Below are positions 52,361-62,352 of a stretch of 64,000 nt of DNA, in pieces; position 1 is the first letter of the stretch; each line of letters opens with the position of its first letter. The stretch is from Cobetia sp. L2A1. GTDB lineage: Bacteria > Pseudomonadota > Gammaproteobacteria > Pseudomonadales > Halomonadaceae. The position numbers and the translations under genes were made by a program. The notes beneath the pieces are model-generated. The model made no database searches, was not told the DNA's origin, and saw nothing but the letters and a program-made list of their open reading frames with translations. The stretch covers positions 4,030,001 to 4,094,000 of the forward strand of contig NZ_CP047025.1 of the NCBI RefSeq assembly GCF_009796845.1, in the 5' to 3' direction.

Positions 52361-53308
52361 TCACTTGATGTGGCCGAGAATACCGTCCAGTTCATCGAGA
52401 CTGGTATAGGAGATGGTGACCTTTCCCTTGCCACTCTTGCCGTGACGGATACTGACGGCAGCTCCGAGCTGTTCGGAAAGGCTCGTCTCAAGGCGCTGGA
52501 TATCAGCATCGGGACGAGTCGGTATTGCCTTGGCCTGCTCGCCTTGCTGAACACTCTTCACCAACGCCTCGGTCTGGCGCACCGTCAGCTCACGCTCCAC
52601 AACGTCGTGTGCCAGCTTACGCTGACGTGCCGGGCTGAGGCCGATCAAGGCGCGGGCATGGCCCATGTCCAGCTCACCTCGTTCCAGTAACGTCTGAACC
52701 TCCTCTTCCAGCGTCAGCAAGCGCAGCAAATTGGTGACCTGGGCGCGTGACCTGCCGACAGCATCTCCAACTTGCTGCTGAGTCAGCTCAAACTCTTCAA
52801 TCAAACGCTTGAGCGCCATCGCCTCTTCGACTGGATTGAGATTCTCGCGCTGTATGTTCTCGATCAGCGCCAGGGCTAATGCAACCTCGTCACTGATACC
52901 TTCACGAATAACCGCGGGAATGGTATCCAACTCGGCCAACTGCGATGCACGCCAACGACGTTCACCGGCAATAATTTCGTAGCGCCCTCCACCCACCGGA
53001 CGTACCACGATGGGCTGCATGACACCTTGGGCACGAATGGAATCCGCCAGCTCTTCAAGCGCATCTGGCTGGATATCACGCCGCGGTTGATACTTGCCAC
53101 GTTGCAACTGTGCCAGTGGTAAACGCTCGAGGCGCTCGTCTGGCATCGCGACAGTCGAGTCTACCGTTTCAGTGGCATGCGAGACTTCCAGCGATGCATC
53201 AGCAGTAGCACCGCCAGCTGCCTCAATATCGATTTCGGCATGGCGGCGACGGCTTCCGGCGCCAATCAGGGCATCCAGGCCCTTTCCCAGGGCACGCTTA
53301 CGCGTCAT
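52361..53308 (-). CDS. parB: Chromosome partitioning protein ParB (Spo0J)
   Basis: 315 residues. The N-terminus MTRKRALGKGLDALIG is the ParA-stimulating motif. The CTPase/ParB domain has QYQPRRDI-like GKYQPRRDIQPDALEELADSIRAQGVMQPIVVR and GERRWRASQLA, then a helix-turn-helix (LTQQQVGDAVGRSRAQVTNLLRLL) that binds parS, and a C-terminal dimerisation region. It spreads from parS and recruits SMC. It follows parA by 18 nt and forms parAB. Confidence 0.96.
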   Translation of the reverse strand: MTRKRALGKGLDALIGAGSRRRHAEIDIEAAGGATADASLEVSHATETVDSTVAMPDERLERLPLAQLQRGKYQPRRDIQPDALEELADSIRAQGVMQPIVVRPVGGGRYEIIAGERRWRASQLAELDTIPAVIREGISDEVALALALIENIQRENLNPVEEAMALKRLIEEFELTQQQVGDAVGRSRAQVTNLLRLLTLEEEVQTLLERGELDMGHARALIGLSPARQRKLAHDVVERELTVRQTEALVKSVQQGEQAKAIPTRPDADIQRLETSLSEQLGAAVSIRHGKSGKGKVTISYTSLDELDGILGHIK

Positions 53309-53326
53309 GGACCTTCCTCGGTAAAG

Positions 53327-54094
53327 TTACAGCGAGAGACGACGAATCAATTCCTTGGCGAGTACCCGATATGCCTGGCTGCCACGGGACAGACGCGCAT
53401 ACTTGGTCACCGGCAGCCCATGACTTGGCGCCTCGGCTACCCGTACATTGCGTGGAATAGTGGCTTTGATCAGGGTATCGCCAAAGTAATCGGAAAGTTG
53501 CTTGCTAATATCGCGAGTCAGACTATTACGCGCGTCATACATGGTGCGCACGATACCAAACACATCAAGGGCTGGATTTACATTAGCCTGAATTTGCTCG
53601 ACGGTATCCAGCAATGCTGACAGCCCTTCCAATGCATAGAATTCGCACTGCAACGGAATCAATACGCCATGCGCAGCTGTCAGCGCATTGACTGTCAGCA
53701 TGTTCAGAGAGGGCGGGCAGTCGATCAATACTACGTCGTACTCACCAGCGATGGGCGCAAGGGCCTCGCTGAGACGACGCTCTCGACCTTCAACAGACAG
53801 TAGATTGACTTCAGCGGCGGTCAGATCACCATTGCCGGGCAATAACGCATAGCCGGCGTCAGGACAATCGAGAATGACATCACTGGCACGCAAGTCTCCC
53901 AACAGTACATCCAGCACACTGCCTTCGAGATCGTGCTTGTCGATACCACTGCCCATGGTGGCGTGGCCCTGCGGATCGAGATCGATCAACAGAACGCGGC
54001 GATCGAGCGCCGCCAGCGAAGCCGCTAGGTTGACGGCCGTGGTGGTTTTGCCGACGCCACCTTTCTGGTTGGTCAGCGCGATGATCTTGGTCAC
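53327..54094 (-). CDS. parA: Chromosome partitioning ATPase ParA (Soj)
   Basis: 255 residues from GTG 54094. It begins IIALTNQKGGVGKTTTAVNLAASLA with the deviant Walker A lysine K-GGVGKTT; YDVVLIDCPPSLNMLTVNAL is the Walker B region and LIPLQCEFYALEGLSALL follows. ParA forms ATP-dependent gradients on the nucleoid to move ParB-parS. The open frame reaches ATG 54136, but GTG 54094 has AAGGAA at 7 nt and gives the usual length. Confidence 0.95.
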   Translation of the reverse strand: MTKIIALTNQKGGVGKTTTAVNLAASLAALDRRVLLIDLDPQGHATMGSGIDKHDLEGSVLDVLLGDLRASDVILDCPDAGYALLPGNGDLTAAEVNLLSVEGRERRLSEALAPIAGEYDVVLIDCPPSLNMLTVNALTAAHGVLIPLQCEFYALEGLSALLDTVEQIQANVNPALDVFGIVRTMYDARNSLTRDISKQLSDYFGDTLIKATIPRNVRVAEAPSHGLPVTKYARLSRGSQAYRVLAKELIRRLSL

Positions 54095-54146
54095 GAGCGA
54101 CTTCCTTGGTTCCTTGAGAAGCGGGGCCAGTGGCACCAGCTACATG

Positions 54147-54183
54147 TTCATGAAAGACAGAACAGTGATCTGTCTTTCATGAA
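54147..54183. repeat. 15-bp perfect inverted repeat upstream of parA
   Basis: Arms 54147-54161 and 54169-54183 are perfectly complementary around a 7-nt loop. It lies 53 nt before the parA GTG and 63 nt after the rsmG stop. There is no T-run, so it may be a regulatory operator or a weak terminator. Confidence 0.6.
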
Positions 54184-54246
54184 GAGCTTCAGGCTGCCTA
54201 CCTTTTACGCTCGGCACAATCCCTGCGCACGTCTTGTATCGCTGAA

Positions 54247-54897
54247 TCAATCACGCTGCAGACGCAGAAGATGACGTTCACCTTCCTCGCCCGGTACTGC
54301 TAGCCGCAATGTCTCGATCAGCGACACGCCCTGTGGCAGTCGCGCAATTTCATCTTTTGGCACGCGTCCTTTCATGGCTAACCATTCGCCATTCTCGGCC
54401 AATACAGACGCTGACAGATTGACAAAAGCATCAGTATCCGCAAAGGCCCGCGAGATGATTTGCTCGAAAGGTGCACCATCATAAGCTTCGATACGTACCT
54501 GAGTCGGATGCAGATTCTTCAGACTCAGCTCATGTCCGGCCTGAATCTGGAAGCGGACTTTCTTGCCATTTGAATCCAATGGTACGACCTCGATATCGGG
54601 CCGCATGATAGCGATCACGATACTCGGCAGGCCAGGGCCAGCACCGACATCCAGCAGGCGCGGCCCCTTTATATACGGCAGCACACTGAGACTGTCGAGC
54701 AGATGGCGCGTCACCATCGCTTCCGGCTCACGCACCGCGGTGAGGTTATAGGCGCGATTCCACTTGTGCAACAGCACCAACAGGGTCATCAGCTGAGCAT
54801 GTTGCTCATCGCTCAGGTCAATCTCGAGCGTCTGTGCGCCTTGGCTCAGCAACTGGCCACAACGCGTGAGCTGGGTCTCGTTAAGCGTGTGGCTCAT
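54247..54897 (-). CDS. rsmG: 16S rRNA m7G527 methyltransferase RsmG (GidB)
   Basis: 216 residues. The SAM-binding motif is [21 protein letters not shown], with [34 protein letters not shown] upstream, the diagnostic GidB stretch, and [13 protein letters not shown] later. It methylates G527 of 16S rRNA. Its ATG overlaps the mnmG stop (ATGA), so the two are translationally coupled, as in many Gram-negatives. Confidence 0.95.
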   Translation of the reverse strand: MSHTLNETQLTRCGQLLSQGAQTLEIDLSDEQHAQLMTLLVLLHKWNRAYNLTAVREPEAMVTRHLLDSLSVLPYIKGPRLLDVGAGPGLPSIVIAIMRPDIEVVPLDSNGKKVRFQIQAGHELSLKNLHPTQVRIEAYDGAPFEQIISRAFADTDAFVNLSASVLAENGEWLAMKGRVPKDEIARLPQGVSLIETLRLAVPGEEGERHLLRLQRD

Positions 54898-56840
54898 TGC
54901 ACAGTACCAGTATCAGTTGCGAGGGCTGCAGCAGCTTCTTCACGCTCAGCATCGACGCTGGCATCTGTCTTGAGAAGCTGGCGCTTTTTCATGTGAATCA
55001 ACAGGATAGAAACTGCCGCGGGTGTGACACCTGAGATACGCCCCGCGTGTGCCAAGGTGACTGGCCGCGCTTCATTAAGTTTCTGCTTAATCTCGTTGGA
55101 CAACCCATCCACCGTGTCGTAATCGATCCCCTCCGGCAGAGCGGTATTCTCGTGACGACGAAGGCGGTCGATCTCTTCCTGCTGTCGCTGGATATAACCG
55201 GCGTATTTGGCCGTGATCTGTACCTGCTCGGCGATACGCCAATCCTCGACACCTTGGCCCTTGAGACTGGCCACGTCTGGGTATTCAAGTTCCGGACGCT
55301 TGAGTAGCTCCATCAGACTCGCTTCGCGCTTGAGCGGTGAGCTCAGCTTATCCGTCAATGGAGCCAGCTCAGGGCTCGAAGGTGTCAGCCAGGTACTTTC
55401 CAGGCGTGTCGTCTCACGAGAGATGGCATCACGCTTGGCTTCAAAAGCGGCCCAGCGTGCATCATCGATCAAGCCGAGCTCGCGACCCTTCTCGGTCAGG
55501 CGCAGGTCAGCATTGTCTTCACGCAGTAACAGACGATATTCAGCACGTGACGTGAACATGCGGTATGGCTCGCGCGTTCCGAGCGTAATCAGGTCATCAA
55601 CCATCACACCGGTGTATGCCTCATTACGCAGCGGATGCCAAGCCTCGTCATCTGTAGCACGGAGGGCCGCATTTACGCCGGCCAGCAACCCCTGGGCGCC
55701 CGCTTCTTCGTAACCAGTGGTGCCGTTGATCTGCCCTGCAAAGAACAGATTCTTGACGAAGCGAGTCTCAAGAGAGTGCAGCAGATCCTGAGGATTGAAG
55801 AAATCGTATTCGATAGCGTAGCCAGGCCGCGTGATATGGGCGTTTTCCATGCCACGAATCGAACGAACCACCTCAAGCTGCGTATCAAAGGGCAGCGAAG
55901 TGGAGATGCCATTGGGATACAACTCATGGGTATTTAGGCCTTCCGGCTCAATGAATACCTGATGGCTGTTCTTGTCGGCGAAGCGATGAACCTTGTCCTC
56001 GATGGAGGGGCAATAACGCGGCCCGACGCCACCGATCACACCGGAATACATTGGCGAACGATCAAGATTGGCAAAAATAATCTCGTGAGTGCGCTCATTG
56101 GTATGAGTGATGTAACAGTTGACCTGCTCTGGGTGCAGCTCACGGCTGCCCATGTAGGACATCACCGGACGCGGTGTATCACCAGGCTGCGCTTCCATCA
56201 CGCTGAAATCGACGCTCTTGGCATCGATGCGCGGCGGAGTCCCCGTTTTGAGGCGATCGACCCGGAACGGTAGCTCACGAAGTCGAGCGGCCAAGCCATT
56301 GGCCGGCGGATCCCCTGCGCGACCTCCTGCGTGGTTATCCAGGCCGATATGAATGATTCCACCAAGGAACGTACCGGTCGCCAGCACCACCGTGGTGGCA
56401 TGAAAGCGAATACCTGTCTGGGTAACCACACCGCGCACGGTATCGCCCTCGACAATCAGATCTTCAGCGCCTTGCTGGAATAGCGTCAGATTTTCCTGAT
56501 TTTCCAACTGACTGCGAATGGCGGCCTTGTACAGCGCTCGGTCTGCTTGAGCACGGGTAGCACGTACCGCAGGGCCCTTGCGGGCATTCAAGGTGCGGAA
56601 TTGGATACCCGCCATGTCGGTCGCCAGGCCCATCGCACCGCCTAGCGCATCAATTTCCTTGACCAGATGACTCTTGCCAATCCCGCCAATGGCGGGATTG
56701 CAGGACATCTGGCCCAGCGTCTCGATGTTATGGGTCAGCAGCAGGGTCTGGCGTCCCATGCGGGCAGCAGCCAGTGCGGCTTCCGTACCGGCATGACCGC
56801 CGCCGATGACGATCACGTCAAAGCGGTTCGGGTAATCCAC
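54894..56840 (-). CDS. mnmG: tRNA uridine 5-carboxymethylaminomethyl modification enzyme MnmG (GidA)
   Basis: 648 residues. The FAD fold is [22 protein letters not shown], then [39 protein letters not shown] and the [15 protein letters not shown] stretch; the C-terminal domain ends with [25 protein letters not shown]. It acts with MnmE on wobble uridines of tRNAs. The gene is preceded by a 1.28 kb gene-free region and not by mnmE. Confidence 0.96.
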   Translation of the reverse strand: MDYPNRFDVIVIGGGHAGTEAALAAARMGRQTLLLTHNIETLGQMSCNPAIGGIGKSHLVKEIDALGGAMGLATDMAGIQFRTLNARKGPAVRATRAQADRALYKAAIRSQLENQENLTLFQQGAEDLIVEGDTVRGVVTQTGIRFHATTVVLATGTFLGGIIHIGLDNHAGGRAGDPPANGLAARLRELPFRVDRLKTGTPPRIDAKSVDFSVMEAQPGDTPRPVMSYMGSRELHPEQVNCYITHTNERTHEIIFANLDRSPMYSGVIGGVGPRYCPSIEDKVHRFADKNSHQVFIEPEGLNTHELYPNGISTSLPFDTQLEVVRSIRGMENAHITRPGYAIEYDFFNPQDLLHSLETRFVKNLFFAGQINGTTGYEEAGAQGLLAGVNAALRATDDEAWHPLRNEAYTGVMVDDLITLGTREPYRMFTSRAEYRLLLREDNADLRLTEKGRELGLIDDARWAAFEAKRDAISRETTRLESTWLTPSSPELAPLTDKLSSPLKREASLMELLKRPELEYPDVASLKGQGVEDWRIAEQVQITAKYAGYIQRQQEEIDRLRRHENTALPEGIDYDTVDGLSNEIKQKLNEARPVTLAHAGRISGVTPAAVSILLIHMKKRQLLKTDASVDAEREEAAAALATDTGTVQ

Positions 56841-57774
56841 GTTGGCACCTCGGGTATCACAAAACTTGAGAATGAAGCGATGTCTGCGCAGTGCAGATCA
56901 GGCAAAACGGCCAGACCCGGCAGTGACGGATGAATGATCGCCGTCGATGCAGCTGGCTCGACCTTGGTCAGGGAGCTCATGGGCAGAATCGGGATGACGT
57001 CTGGGCCGCACAGTATAAACCGGCTGTGGGTAACCGTCAGGAGTTTTCCACAACCGCCTGACGAGGCCGAGGCGTTTGGAATGCTCGCCACGGTGCCTGT
57101 AGCGCACCAATCGGTCAACCGTCGGATAGCACGTGAGCTGGCAGCGCTCGAAGTGGATTTGCCGTTGCGGCGGAGTGTCCATCTCGGTGTTCGTTATCCC
57201 GAACGGCCGTGCATCGCAGGGATGGGATCGACGCTCAAGAGGACTTTGACCTAAGCCCTTGGTTTACCGGATAACAAGATTATATAAAGAAAAGAAGAAG
57301 GGGTTCTGTTGATGCTGTAATTACTGTTGTGGACAAAATCAGTGGGAAATCGACTTTATCGCTTTAAAAACATGAAGTTAGGGTGTTGATATACCTGGGG
57401 AGAAAATGAGGGCTACCTGAGGACGCCACCGGTGGCTTCCTGTGGATGAAATGCCACTTTGTCCACAGCCCGAATTATCCCCTGATTCATACCGTGTTGA
57501 TACCCGACTTTTCTGCCCTGCTGTGCACAAGTGAGCCATTTACCCACAACCCCTAGTGCTGCATGGGCTAACGTCAAGACGGCCGCGGATAATGCCGCAA
57601 AATGTCCACAGAGGCAAATGACTTTTCCTTTGGGTATCAAAGCCTGTAGATAGTCATGGGATAACCCGTGAGTGAAATGCTGTAGAGCGCTTGAATGGTG
57701 CCTGTTTGGCGACGAGCCCCCTTTTGTGGACAGTTTTTAGGTACCTGAGCACGAAATATCTACGGAAGTGGAAA

Positions 57775-57790
57775 TATTCCACGTGAATAA
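57775..57790. other. parS-like palindrome
   Basis: A 16-nt sequence with CACGTG core matches the parS consensus TGTTNCACGTGNAACA at 12 of 16 positions. It is inside the candidate origin and 3.7 kb from parAB, as expected for parS, but the outer bases differ, so the call is weak. Confidence 0.3.
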
Positions 57791-57954
57791 CCAATACCGT
57801 GCGTGTGCTTTACCAGCTTCGTATCCTGAATAGGGGCCGATGGATGTCTCTTTTGATGAGGCCAAGCGATGAGGTTTTACCGGTTATCGGCTAGTCAGCA
57901 GTCAGGAATACCTTCCAGCGCGTGACGATAGGCGAAGAGGTCGGCATGTGTTTG

Positions 57955-58010
57955 TTCGTTTTTATCAGTCGAAAATACGAAAAATATTTTTTAAAAAACG
58001 AAAATATTCA
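57955..58010. repeat. A+T-rich segment with CGAAAA repeats, possible duplex-unwinding element
   Basis: Three close copies of CGAAAAT(A) or CGAAAAATATT start at 57970, 57978 and 57999, in a stretch made almost wholly of A and T. In an origin this would be the unwinding element; it might instead be part of a promoter. Confidence 0.45.
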
Positions 58011-58053
58011 TGTGATATGTCCCCGTCACACGGAGATGGTGCTGTTCATGTCC

Positions 58054-58085
58054 AAAAAAATGCCCCGATCCTGGGATCGGGGCAT
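58054..58085 (-). terminator. Rho-independent terminator of the amino acid ABC operon
   Basis: On the minus strand an 11-bp stem (58085-58075 with 58070-58060) is followed by seven T. It lies 38 nt after the ABC ATPase stop codon. Confidence 0.88.
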
Positions 58086-58123
58086 GACCTCGCGTCTCTT
58101 GGTGCTCTCTATCTTTCAATATC

Positions 58124-58870
58124 CTAGTGCTTGAGAACGCGTGCGAGGAAGCTTTGGGTACGAGGATGTTGCGGATGATCGAAAATCTCTTCAGGTGTTC
58201 CTTGCTCCACGATAGTGCCTTGATGAATGAAGATGATTCGATCAGCGACCTCACGAGCAAAGCTCATCTCATGAGTCACGATCATCATTGTCATACCTTC
58301 ACGGGCAAGCTCGCGCATGACGTCGAGAACCTCACCAATCATCTCGGGATCGAGTGCTGAAGTAGGCTCATCGAACAGCATCAGGCGTGGCTCCATCGCC
58401 AGTGAGCGTGCAATCGCCACCCGCTGCTGCTGGCCACCGGAAAGTTGCCCAGGATACTTGTCAGCCTGCTCCAGGATGTTGACCCGCTCAAGGAGCGCGT
58501 TGGCTTGTTTCTCGGCAGCGCAGCGATCAGTGCCACGCACTTTGATCGGCGCCAGGCTTACGTTGTCGCGTACCTTCATGTGGGGGAACAGATTGAACTG
58601 CTGAAAGACCATGCCAACTTCGGTACGTACTGCCTTGAGGCCACTTCGGCTCTTGCCGTACGGGGTAAGTGCATGGCCATCGACCTCGATACCTCCTGCT
58701 TGAAAGGCCTCCAGTCCGTTCACACAGCGAATGAGTGTTGACTTGCCGGAGCCGCTGGCACCGATGATCACGACGACCTCACCGACAGCGACATCCAGCT
58801 CGATATCCTTGAGAACATGCAGGCTACCGAAATGCTTGTTGATCTTGTTTATGTGCACGATGGCAGTCAT
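58124..58870 (-). CDS. Polar amino acid ABC transporter ATP-binding protein (GlnQ-like)
   Basis: 248 residues. Walker A is [18 protein letters not shown] at 37-46, [16 protein letters not shown] is the Q-loop of the polar amino acid family, the signature is [16 protein letters not shown], Walker [15 protein letters not shown] and the switch is [14 protein letters not shown]. It drives import with the permease and binding protein upstream in the same operon. Substrate from context: glutamine-like or another polar amino acid. Confidence 0.94.
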   Translation of the reverse strand: MTAIVHINKINKHFGSLHVLKDIELDVAVGEVVVIIGASGSGKSTLIRCVNGLEAFQAGGIEVDGHALTPYGKSRSGLKAVRTEVGMVFQQFNLFPHMKVRDNVSLAPIKVRGTDRCAAEKQANALLERVNILEQADKYPGQLSGGQQQRVAIARSLAMEPRLMLFDEPTSALDPEMIGEVLDVMRELAREGMTMMIVTHEMSFAREVADRIIFIHQGTIVEQGTPEEIFDHPQHPRTQSFLARVLKH

Positions 58871-58950
58871 GAGTTACTCCTTGCCGCTAGGCGTGCCGCA
58901 TGGGTGGCGGGAAGCGAGGTTGTAGAGGGATAGGCAAGGCAGATATCGCG

Positions 58951-59622
58951 TCATTGCCCTACCAGCCCACGCCGCTCAAGCATCCGCAATCCAAAGGACA
59001 GGCTCATGGTGATGATCAGATACAGCATGGCAACCATGAAGTAGGTTTCCAATGCATTGAAGGTCGTCGCAATGTAGATCTGCCCTTGGCGAACCAGCTC
59101 ACCGACCCCGATCACCGAGAACAATGACGTGTCCTTGATGGAGACGATGCCCTGGTTACCAAGGGCAGGGATCATGCGGCGCAGAGCTTGCGGCCAGATG
59201 ATGTAGCGGAAGGTCTGGGGAGCTGATAGCCCTAGCGACAGCCCTGCCTCACGTTGACCACGGGCGATCGATTGAACGCCGCCGCGCACTATTTCCGAGA
59301 TATAGGCTGCCGAGTTGAGCGCGATGGCGGCGATACCGGCGGTGAGAGCATCAATGGGACCGCCGATGATCTGCGGCAGGCCGTAGAAGATGAAGAGCAC
59401 CTGCACCAGTACGGGGGTGCCGCGGAAGATTTCGATATAGGCAGTCGCCACCCAGCGTAACAAGCGGCTAGGAGACAGGCTCAGCAGACCAAACAGGATG
59501 CCGAGCACGAAGCCGATGGCAAGACCACCGAAGGAAATGGCGAGGGTCCAGGGAATGCCCTCAAGCAGAAACGGCAGCGAATTGAATGCCGCTTGCCAGT
59601 CAAACTGGAACTGAACGTCCAC
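58951..59622 (-). CDS. Polar amino acid ABC transporter permease
   Basis: 223 residues, with about five membrane segments. The HisM/GlnP-type pattern is visible: FLLEGIPWTLAISFGGLAIGFVLGILFGLL, YIEIFRGTPVLVQVLFIFYGLPQI and the EAA loop GLSLGLSAPQTFRYIIWPQALRRMIPALGNQ. One permease gene is present, so a homodimer is expected. It lies between the binding protein and the ATPase with gaps of 80 and 146 nt. The start ATG follows GGAGCC-type spacing. Confidence 0.92.
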   Translation of the reverse strand: MDVQFQFDWQAAFNSLPFLLEGIPWTLAISFGGLAIGFVLGILFGLLSLSPSRLLRWVATAYIEIFRGTPVLVQVLFIFYGLPQIIGGPIDALTAGIAAIALNSAAYISEIVRGGVQSIARGQREAGLSLGLSAPQTFRYIIWPQALRRMIPALGNQGIVSIKDTSLFSVIGVGELVRQGQIYIATTFNALETYFMVAMLYLIITMSLSFGLRMLERRGLVGQ

Positions 59623-59768
59623 GTCGGGCTCCTTGACGCGATGTTCTCACGCCCACGCAACATACAGGGCGCAAGAGTCATACAGACAGGCATCGTCGCT
59701 GTGAGGCAACGACGATACTTGAATGGTAAGAGAAAAGTGACGGAAGGCAGTGCTAAAAGGCGTAGGCC

Positions 59769-60536
59769 TTATTGGCCGTCTGCGGGAAGCGCGTCGAACC
59801 ATTTCTGGTAGATTTCGGCATAGCTGCCGTCCGTCTTCATCTCGGCCAGTGCCTTGTTCGCGGCTTCAGTCCACTCGCTGCCTTGCCTGAACGCAATGCC
59901 GTACTGCTGGCCCTCGTAGAGCGGTCCAACGGTCTTGACCCGACCGTTACCCTTGGTCTTGGCAAAATAGCCGACGTTGGGCGCGTCATAGAAGACGGCA
60001 TCCACGCTTCCGGACATCAGTGCCATGTACATGTCAGAGCTGCCCGGGTAAGGCGTTACAGTGGCATCGTCGAGATTGGTCTTCAGGTAGTCATAGCTGG
60101 TAGAGCCAATCTTGGTACCGATCTTCTTGCCTTCGAGGTCATCAAAGTCCTTGATCTCGGCATTGTTGGCAGATGTCAGGATGCGAAGACCGGAGTCATA
60201 GTAGGGCTGGGTGAAATCGACGATCTTCTCGCGAGCATCGGTAATGGTGATACCAGCGATGGCAACATCGACACTACCGGTTTGTACTGCGGGGATGATG
60301 CCATTGAAATCCATGGTCTTGAGGTCGATATCGAAACCGGCACGCTTGCCGATAGCCGCCAGAATATCGATATCAAAGCCGACCATTTCGCCACTGTCCT
60401 GATCGAGCATTTCGAAGGGGACAAAACTGGGATCAGTTGCAGCTTTCAAGGTGACGGCCTGAGCCGTGCCGGCAAGTAGTGTCGCCGCGGCAAGCCCGGT
60501 CAGTGAAGCCAGCAGGTGGGATCTGCGCATGAACAT
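59769..60536 (-). CDS. Polar amino acid ABC transporter periplasmic binding protein (GlnH-like)
   Basis: 255 residues. A signal peptide (RRSHLLASLTGLAAATLLAGTAQA) is cleaved after AQA. The mature protein has TLKAATDPSFVPFEMLDQDSGEMVGFDIDILAAI and VDVAIAGITITDAREKIVDFTQPYYDSGL, typical of the HisJ/GlnH cluster 3 binding proteins; DFTQPYY closes on the alpha-carboxylate and amino group. The ligand is not certain. ATG 60536 or 60530 (codon 3) is the start. Confidence 0.92.
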   Translation of the reverse strand: MFMRRSHLLASLTGLAAATLLAGTAQAVTLKAATDPSFVPFEMLDQDSGEMVGFDIDILAAIGKRAGFDIDLKTMDFNGIIPAVQTGSVDVAIAGITITDAREKIVDFTQPYYDSGLRILTSANNAEIKDFDDLEGKKIGTKIGSTSYDYLKTNLDDATVTPYPGSSDMYMALMSGSVDAVFYDAPNVGYFAKTKGNGRVKTVGPLYEGQQYGIAFRQGSEWTEAANKALAEMKTDGSYAEIYQKWFDALPADGQ

Positions 60537-60695
60537 CGTCCTCTTATATTTGGATTTTAGGATGTAGCGCTTTTAGATTGGCCAGACCAATAGCTCCCCG
60601 TCAAGTATGGCAATGGAGGCGTGCGACCTATGTCTCGTGTCATCGGAAAAGCTAATGCCTTGATGAATAAGGGGTATCCCAACGAAAGGTCAATA

Positions 60696-60738
60696 AAAGA
60701 ACGCCCCCGCTTCGGGATGACCGAAACGAGGGCGTTGG
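60696..60738 (-). terminator. Rho-independent terminator of erpA
   Basis: An imperfect G+C stem near 60701-60716 with 60722-60737, on the minus strand followed by a T-rich run (TTCTTTTATT), lies 42 nt after the erpA stop. Confidence 0.75.
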
Positions 60739-60779
60739 GGGTGATGCTTTGCGGCACTGAGAGTGCTCAGAGGGGCTTT

Positions 60780-61133
60780 CTACACCATGAAGGAGGAGCC
60801 GCAGCCGCAAGTACTGGTGGCGTTGGGGTTCTGGATAAGAAAGCGGGCGCCAGCCAGGCCTGTCTCGTAATCAATGGTTGAACCCACTAGATACTGATAG
60901 GACAGTGGGTCAATCACGATGGCTGCTTCGCCCAGTTCGACGACGGTATCGTCGTCGCTGAGATCAGTGGCGATATCGAAACCGTACTGGAAGCCGGAAC
61001 AGCCGCCGCCGGTGACATAGACTCTGAGGCGTAGCTCTGGGTTGGCCTCTTCCGCACGCAGCGCCGCGATCCGGGCACTGGCGGCCCCGGACAGAAACAG
61101 CGGCGTGGGGATGAAGCTTTGTGCTTCGCTCAT
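60780..61133 (-). CDS. erpA: Iron-sulfur cluster insertion protein ErpA
   Basis: 117 residues, an A-type carrier. The three cluster cysteines are C45 in TGGGCSGFQYGF and C109 and C111 in STCGCGSSF. It passes [2Fe-2S] or [4Fe-4S] clusters to apo-proteins, for example in isoprenoid synthesis. ATG 61133 has AGGAGG at 5 nt; the open frame to 61211 is not conserved. It is followed by its terminator and preceded by argC on the same strand, in Pseudomonas-like order. Confidence 0.95.
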   Translation of the reverse strand: MSEAQSFIPTPLFLSGAASARIAALRAEEANPELRLRVYVTGGGCSGFQYGFDIATDLSDDDTVVELGEAAIVIDPLSYQYLVGSTIDYETGLAGARFLIQNPNATSTCGCGSSFMV

Positions 61134-61308
61134 GCGGGCCTCCTGAGAGGAGTCGGAGGTCGGGCACCGAATGGATACCCGACTCGGGAGATGAAACGGA
61201 TTGCCGCCCATTATCCCTATTTCCGAGTAAAAGGGTCAACTTTGTCCGTGTGAGTTTGTATCAGCATCCCATGTGCTGCAGATGAGGCCGATGATGGGCT
61301 TCAGGGCT

Positions 61309-62352
61309 TCAGGGCATCATGGCAGGTGCGCCGATTCCCATCATTTCATCTAGACCAAACATCAGGTTGAGGTTTTGAATCGCCTGTCCTGAAGCGCCCT
61401 TGACCAGATTGTCGATCACCGACAATACCACGAGTGTGTCACCACCCCCCGGACGATGCAGCGCGAGCCGGCACATGTTGGTGCCGCGTACGCTGCGGGT
61501 TTCTGGATGACTACCCAGTGGCATCACATCGACGGCCGGATGATCGGCGTAGCGTTGCTCGAACAGCGTTTGCAGGTCTTCCAGTGTGCCGGAGAAGTTT
61601 GTCAGACGCGGATAAAGCGTGGAGTGAATGCCCCGAATCATCGGCGTCAGATGTGGCACGAACGTCAGGCCCACCGCGCTGCCAGCGGCCAAATCCAATC
61701 CTTGGGTGATTTCCGGCAGATGACGATGCCCAGAAGCACCATAAGCCTTCATGGATTCACCGGCTTCGCACAGCAGAGAACCCACCTTGGCACCACGTCC
61801 TGCACCTGACACGGCTGACTTGCAGTCGGCGATGATGTTGTGGGTGTCGATCAGACCCGCTTCCAACAGCGGGATCAGCCCCAGTTGTACGGAGGTCGGA
61901 TAGCAGCCCGGGACCGCGATCAGACGTGCTTCCCGGATGGCATCGCGATTGACTTCCGGTAGCCCATAGACAGCTTCACCGAGAAGTTCCGGGGCACCGT
62001 GAGGCTGGCCGTACCACTCTGCCCATACGTCAGCGTTCTTGATGCGGAAGTCGGCTGAGAGATCGATCACACGCGTGCCACGTGCCAGCAGATCGCCTGC
62101 CAATGCGTGGGCGACGCCATGTGGGGTCGCGAAGAACACGGCGTCACAAGCGGCCAGTGTCTCGGGATTCGGTTCGCTGAAGGCGAGCGTGTCGTAATGG
62201 CCGCGTAAATTCGGGTACATCTCGTCGACACGCATCCCCTTCTCGCTGCGTGAGGTGATCACGGTGACCTCGACCTGCGGATGGCTGGCCAGCAATCTGA
62301 GAAGCTCTACCCCTGTGTACCCCGTACCGCCGACGATACCTACCTTGATCAT
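61309..62352 (-). CDS. argC: N-acetyl-gamma-glutamyl-phosphate reductase ArgC
   Basis: 347 residues. NADP+ binding is [19 protein letters not shown], the catalytic cysteine is C150 in [18 protein letters not shown], and [16 protein letters not shown] and [12 protein letters not shown] follow. It is the third step of arginine synthesis, reducing N-acetylglutamyl phosphate to the semialdehyde. ATG 62352 follows GGGAGG; the open frame to 62496 is not conserved. The stop lies within a short 8-bp tandem repeat (61296-61315). Confidence 0.96.
   Translation of the reverse strand: MIKVGIVGGTGYTGVELLRLLASHPQVEVTVITSRSEKGMRVDEMYPNLRGHYDTLAFSEPNPETLAACDAVFFATPHGVAHALAGDLLARGTRVIDLSADFRIKNADVWAEWYGQPHGAPELLGEAVYGLPEVNRDAIREARLIAVPGCYPTSVQLGLIPLLEAGLIDTHNIIADCKSAVSGAGRGAKVGSLLCEAGESMKAYGASGHRHLPEITQGLDLAAGSAVGLTFVPHLTPMIRGIHSTLYPRLTNFSGTLEDLQTLFEQRYADHPAVDVMPLGSHPETRSVRGTNMCRLALHRPGGGDTLVVLSVIDNLVKGASGQAIQNLNLMFGLDEMMGIGAPAMMP

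Larger units (their letters stand above)
56841..58123. other. Gene-free region upstream of mnmG, candidate chromosomal replication origin (oriC)
   Basis: About 1.28 kb with no credible coding frame, flanked by mnmG and an amino acid ABC transporter gene. DnaA-box-like 9-mers (TTWTNCACA or one mismatch) are seen at 57025-57033 (-), 57044-57052 (+, TTTTCCACA), 57328-57336 (-), 57441-57449 (-), 57459-57467 (+), 57522-57530 (-) and 57540-57548 (+), with weaker ones at 57602-57610 and 57725-57733. Around 57955-58010 is a strongly A+T-rich run. A gidA (mnmG)-adjacent origin with this box clustering is the arrangement known in E. coli and Vibrio. No experiment supports it; it is inference from sequence and context. 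Confidence 0.6.

Noticed and set aside
56934..57254. Open frame of 106 codons upstream of mnmG
   Set aside because: Contains several DnaA-box-like sites, lacks a ribosome-binding site and does not resemble mioC or any known protein.
57922..58134. Open frame of 70 codons in the candidate origin
   Set aside because: Crosses the A+T-rich repeats and the terminator hairpin of the neighbouring operon, has no ribosome-binding site and no family similarity.
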